DNA of 64,000 bases from Clostridium neonatale (GTDB lineage: Bacteria; Bacillota; Clostridia; Clostridiales; Clostridiaceae). The notes under the pieces are model-generated. The model was not told the origin of the DNA. It did no database searches and worked only from the letters and a program-made list of their open reading frames with translations. A program made the translations under genes and the position numbers. How positions within the stretch are numbered: position 1 is the first letter of the stretch; each line of letters opens with the position of its first letter. Below are positions 60,767 through 64,000 of the stretch, piece by piece. The stretch is taken from NCBI RefSeq assembly GCF_001458595.1, contig NZ_LN890328.1, forward strand, positions 1,063,737 through 1,127,736, written 5' to 3'.

Positions 60767-61751
60767 TTTTATCCACCTCCTTTTCATAAAGCCAGCATGC
60801 AGCCATGTGTTTTTCATTTATTATAAATAAAGGTGGCTCTAAATCTGTACATTTTGAACAGAACTTTTTACTACACCTTGTGCTAAATCTGCAGCCCTTT
60901 GGCATTTCATCTAGTTTAGGCACCATACCATTTATACTTGGAAGAGACTTTCCAACTTGTCCCATATGAGGCTGTGATTCTAAAAGACCGATTGTATACG
61001 GATGTTTTGCATTATCAAAAATCTCATTAACATCTGCTTTTTCAACAATCTTTCCTCCGTATAAAACTACAACTTCATCACATATTTCTGCAACTACAGA
61101 TAAATCATGAGTAATAAAAAGGATTGATGTATTCCTCTTTTCATTAAGCTGTTTAAGAAGATATAAAATCTGAGATTGTATTGTAACATCAAGTGCAGTT
61201 GTTGGTTCATCTGCAATTATTATTTCAGGCTCACAACTTAAAGCCATTGCAATCATGACACGTTGACGCATTCCTCCACTTAAATTATGTGGATAAGCAT
61301 TATATATTTTTTCAGGATTAGGTATGTGAACATCCTTAAGAAGCTCAATGACTTTATCTTTAAGCTCCTGTCCCTTAATATTTTTATGTATCTTTAACGG
61401 TTCTCCAATCTGTCTTCCAATCTTGAATAACGGATTAAGGGAAGTCATTGGCTCCTGAAATATCATAGAGATATTGTTACCTCTTATTTTTTGAAGCTCA
61501 TTTTCCTTAAGCTTTGATAAGTCTTTTCCATTAAAGAAGATCTCACCTTTATCAATACTGCTTGTCTTCTCTGGAAGAAGGTTCATTATTGATAATCCTA
61601 AAGTACTCTTACCACATCCTGATTCCCCGATCATGCCAAGGATTTTTCCATTATTCATATCAAAGCTGACATCATCAACTGCAGTAACCTTACTATCACC
61701 CTGAAGAAAGCTTACACTTAAATTTCTAATAGAAAGCTTTTTTTCATCCAT
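60759..61751 (-). CDS. oppD: Oligopeptide ABC transporter ATP-binding protein OppD
   Basis: The 330-residue partner ATPase of OppF has Walker A (GMIGESGCGKSTLGLSI), Q-loop (ISMIFQEPMTSLNPLF), signature NLSGGMRQRVMIAMAL, Walker B (IIIADEPTTALDVT), the switch His in FITHDLSVVAE, the oligo_HPY domain (HPYTIGLLESQPHM) and the C-terminal Cys cluster GCRFSTRCSKKFCSKC that can hold an iron-sulfur cluster in this family. GGAGG precedes the ATG. It is 13 bp downstream of oppC. Together with OppB, OppC and OppF it powers uptake of peptides or nickel-like ligands; peptide is more likely from the full BCDF layout. Confidence 0.94.
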   Translation of the reverse strand: MDEKKLSIRNLSVSFLQGDSKVTAVDDVSFDMNNGKILGMIGESGCGKSTLGLSIMNLLPEKTSSIDKGEIFFNGKDLSKLKENELQKIRGNNISMIFQEPMTSLNPLFKIGRQIGEPLKIHKNIKGQELKDKVIELLKDVHIPNPEKIYNAYPHNLSGGMRQRVMIAMALSCEPEIIIADEPTTALDVTIQSQILYLLKQLNEKRNTSILFITHDLSVVAEICDEVVVLYGGKIVEKADVNEIFDNAKHPYTIGLLESQPHMGQVGKSLPSINGMVPKLDEMPKGCRFSTRCSKKFCSKCTDLEPPLFIINEKHMAACWLYEKEVDKSE

Positions 61752-61764
61752 AATATTACGCCTC

Positions 61765-62601
61765 CTAAATTTTCATTTTTGGATCAAGGGCATCTCTTAA
61801 CCCATCACCTACAAAATTAATACACAATACTGATAAGAATACCAAAAGTCCTGTCGGTATCCATAACCACCATTCATACTGAAGCACCCTCATGCTCTGT
61901 GCTGCTGAAAGCATATTCCCCCAGCTTGGCTGTGGCTGTTTTACCCCAAGACCAAGAAAACTTATTCCTGCTTCCATCAAAATTCCATTAGCAACATTAA
62001 GTGTTGCATTTACAATAATAGGTGATAATACATTAGGAAGAAGGTGCTTACTTATTATTTCAAAACTACTAAGTCCCATAGCTCTTGCTGCTTCAATGAA
62101 TTCACTCTGTTTTAAAGATAGAATTTTTGCCCTTACAATACGTGAAACTCCAGTCCATTGAAGACACCCTATTATAAGAATGATATTCCATACACTTGCA
62201 CCAAATAGTGCTGCTATTGTAATTGCAATCACAAAAAAAGGAAAACACATTACAGTATCAACTACACGCATTACTATATTATCAACCCATTTTCCATAAA
62301 AACCACTTATGCATCCAAGACTTACTCCAATTAGAAGCTGTATTACAGTAGCGCATAATGTCACTCCAAGAGAAACCCTGCCTCCATAAAGAAGTCTTGT
62401 AAATACATCTCTTCCAAGTTCATCTGTTCCAAGAATATGTAATGAATTAGGTGCGCTTTCTATATTCATAAGATCTATAGAATCTCTGTCAAAAGATGTT
62501 ATAAACGGAGCAAAGACTGCTGCTAAAACAAATATAGTCAGTATAACTAAGCCAATAACAGCCAGTTTATTTTTTAGAAATCTCTTTAAAACTTCATTTT
62601 T
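61765..62601 (-). CDS. oppC: Oligopeptide ABC transporter permease OppC
   Basis: This inner-membrane permease has an N-terminal OppC_N segment (KRFLKNKLAVIGLVILTIFVLAAVFAPFI) and a BPD_transp_1 domain with about five further helices. The motif GTDELGRDVFTRLLYGGRVSLGVTL is typical of OppC/DppC, and EAARAMGLSSFEIISKHLLPNVLSPII is the EAA loop that contacts the ATPases. I start at GTG 62601 with AGGAGG 9 nt before it; an earlier GTG at 62634 would overlap oppB. The 3' end is 13 bp before oppD. Confidence 0.93.
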   Translation of the reverse strand, partial: KNEVLKRFLKNKLAVIGLVILTIFVLAAVFAPFITSFDRDSIDLMNIESAPNSLHILGTDELGRDVFTRLLYGGRVSLGVTLCATVIQLLIGVSLGCISGFYGKWVDNIVMRVVDTVMCFPFFVIAITIAALFGASVWNIILIIGCLQWTGVSRIVRAKILSLKQSEFIEAARAMGLSSFEIISKHLLPNVLSPIIVNATLNVANGILMEAGISFLGLGVKQPQPSWGNMLSAAQSMRVLQYEWWLWIPTGLLVFLSVLCINFVGDGLRDALDPKMKI

Positions 62602-62617
62602 CACCTGTATCTTCCTC

Positions 62618-63580
62618 CTAATCATATTTAACACGCTTATCTACAACTACATAAAGCACATCTGCAAGTAAATTGGCAAAAAGGCTTATTACTGCAACCA
62701 TCATTACAATTCCAATAATAAGAGGATAATCACGTGCCATTACTGCATTATAATTAAGCCTTCCTATTCCAGGCCACACAAAAATTGTTTCTGTAAGCAG
62801 CGCTCCTGAAATAAGTGATGGTATTTGCATTGTTACAACAGTAATCAAAGGCAGAAGTTCATTCTTTAATGCATGTACATAAATTATCGCCTTTCTTTTT
62901 ACTCCCTTAGCCTTTGCTGTACGTATATAATCAGCCTTTAAAATCTCTATCATATCAGAACGTGTGTAACGCATTAAACTTGCAGTATTCATAAGTCCAA
63001 GGACAATCATTGGAAGTATCATATGTTTTGCAATATCAAATATCTGTGCCCATCCACTATAGGACATTCCAGTTGTAACCATCCCCGAAATTGGAAGCCA
63101 TCCAAGTTCTACAGAAAATATCTTTATTAAAAGCATTCCAAAGAAAAATGCTGGAATAGACAATCCCATAAATGCAAATACTGTAACAATATAATCAATT
63201 TTTGTCCTCTGATGTGTTGCACTTATAACACCACATGGAATAGCTATTGCTATGCTTAATATAAGTGAGCATATGGATAAAATAACTGTATTTCCAATAC
63301 AGCTTCCTATTACTGAAACAACCGGCTGTTTAAAGGCAATGGAATATCCAAGATCACCATGAAGTGCGCGTATAAGCCATTTGAAATACTGCACAGGAAG
63401 AGGATCATTATATCCAAGTCTCTCAAGCATTTGTTCCTTCATCTCAAGTGAAAGATTAGGATCCATCATTGTTGAAAATGGATCACCTGGCTGGAGATTT
63501 ACAAGAGCAAATACAATTATAGATATTCCAATTAAAACTGGAATAGTCTGTATTAATCGCTTAACAATATATTTTTTCAA
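62618..63580 (-). CDS. oppB: Oligopeptide ABC transporter permease OppB
   Basis: The 320-residue permease begins KKYIVKRLIQTIPVLIGISIIVFALVNLQPGDP, the N-terminal signature of OppB/DppB, and has six membrane helices with the EAA loop DYIRTAKAKGVKRKAIIYVHALKNELLPLI near residue 215. ETIFVWPGIGRLNYNAVMARDYPLIIG is conserved in the family. The start is TTG after AGGGG. It is the first visible gene of oppBCDF. No oppA substrate-binding gene is in the window; it may lie further upstream beyond 64000. Confidence 0.93.
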   Translation of the reverse strand: MKKYIVKRLIQTIPVLIGISIIVFALVNLQPGDPFSTMMDPNLSLEMKEQMLERLGYNDPLPVQYFKWLIRALHGDLGYSIAFKQPVVSVIGSCIGNTVILSICSLILSIAIAIPCGVISATHQRTKIDYIVTVFAFMGLSIPAFFFGMLLIKIFSVELGWLPISGMVTTGMSYSGWAQIFDIAKHMILPMIVLGLMNTASLMRYTRSDMIEILKADYIRTAKAKGVKRKAIIYVHALKNELLPLITVVTMQIPSLISGALLTETIFVWPGIGRLNYNAVMARDYPLIIGIVMMVAVISLFANLLADVLYVVVDKRVKYD

Positions 63581-64000
63581 ATTTTATCCAACCCCTTTAA
63601 ATTGCTACATGAAATTAGTTTGACATTCTTATAATTAATGTTTATTTTTCATTCTTTTATTTATTAACAGATCTTTTATTAAATGATTTTATATATTTTA
63701 AATCTATGTTATTTCTAAATATGTATTTTTTAACTCAGTTAATTATCTAATATATTAATTTCTGAGTAAATTAACTTCTATTAAAGATGTCCTTATAGTT
63801 TATATAATATTTAATACACTTAAATTATTGAATTTTATATTTAAATAATTAATGAGCAAATTATTATATCGACTGAAGCACAGACTTCAGCCGATATTTT
63901 TAAATTAATCATAAAAACAGGACATTAATTAAATTGAAAAGTATTTTAAAATAGTATAGTTATTTTTCATAGATAGTTTAGGAAATCTTCTTACTTTGAT
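63581..64000. other. 420-bp region upstream of opp operon
   Basis: AT-rich with no gene. At 63866-63897 is a hairpin with 13-bp arms ATATCGACTGAAG/CTTCAGCCGATAT (one mismatch) and a T-run to its right, likely a terminator. It could separate opp from an upstream gene outside the window. Confidence 0.6.

Overview
The window is very AT-rich, has short intergenic gaps, strong AGGAGG-type ribosome sites and many stem-plus-T-run terminators. Together with hfq, a fused ispH-S1 gene, a clostridial 'methionine gamma-lyase family' gene and DegV/PadR proteins, this points to a chromosomal segment of Clostridium sensu stricto (cluster I), probably close to the C. butyricum/C. beijerinckii group. The species is inferred from gene content and composition only.

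Region 1 (1-15.3 kb) is mostly core. It holds a DUF488 fragment, an L,D-transpeptidase, a degV-padR pair with three operator-like dyads, an HD hydrolase, a BaiN-type flavoprotein, cmk, ispH-S1, a GNAT acetyltransferase and miaB. It continues with the YbaK deacylase, a tyrosine recombinase, a lipoprotein, a deoxynucleoside kinase and lexA with an SOS box over its promoter. Two kinds of intergenic repeat lie here: a 104-bp sequence present twice (97% identical), and a 59-bp palindromic element present twice in opposite orientation.

Region 2 (15.3-21.9 kb, minus strand) has an amidohydrolase and the conserved block mutL-miaA-hfq-MGL-family gene. In many clostridia mutS lies directly upstream of mutL. 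Here mutS is about 31.7 kb away at 53.6-56.4 kb, in the same orientation, so the cluster is interrupted.

Region 3 (22.3-53.3 kb) fills that gap with accessory functions. There is a three-gene envelope operon (YhgE/Pip membrane protein, acidic lipoprotein, cell-wall-binding repeat protein), an L,D-transpeptidase, an M15 peptidase with an amidase, and a trehalose operon (treP-treA-treR) with two operators. Then come a methyltransferase/LysR pair, two ECF sigma/anti-sigma modules on either side of motAB, a GH31 glucosidase, a two-component system, an RpiR regulator divergent from a 6-phospho-beta-glucosidase, a flavodoxin-like protein, a soluble chemoreceptor and a Gfo/Idh oxidoreductase. At 51.4-52.4 kb is a gene-free 0.95-kb region built from nested long inverted repeats, the most unusual structure in the window.

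Region 4 (53.6-64 kb, minus strand) has mutS, a cytidylate-kinase-like protein, an L-2-hydroxyacid dehydrogenase, a class I glutamine amidotransferase-like hydrolase and an oppBCDF transporter operon whose binding protein is not in the window.

The strongest candidates for undescribed biology are the nested palindrome region (51422-52366), the 59-bp palindromic elements with an SOS-box-like core, the duplicated 104-bp element carrying a promoter and conserved micro-ORFs, and the Pip/lipoprotein/surface-protein operon. No CRISPR array, rRNA, tRNA or intact insertion sequence was recognised.
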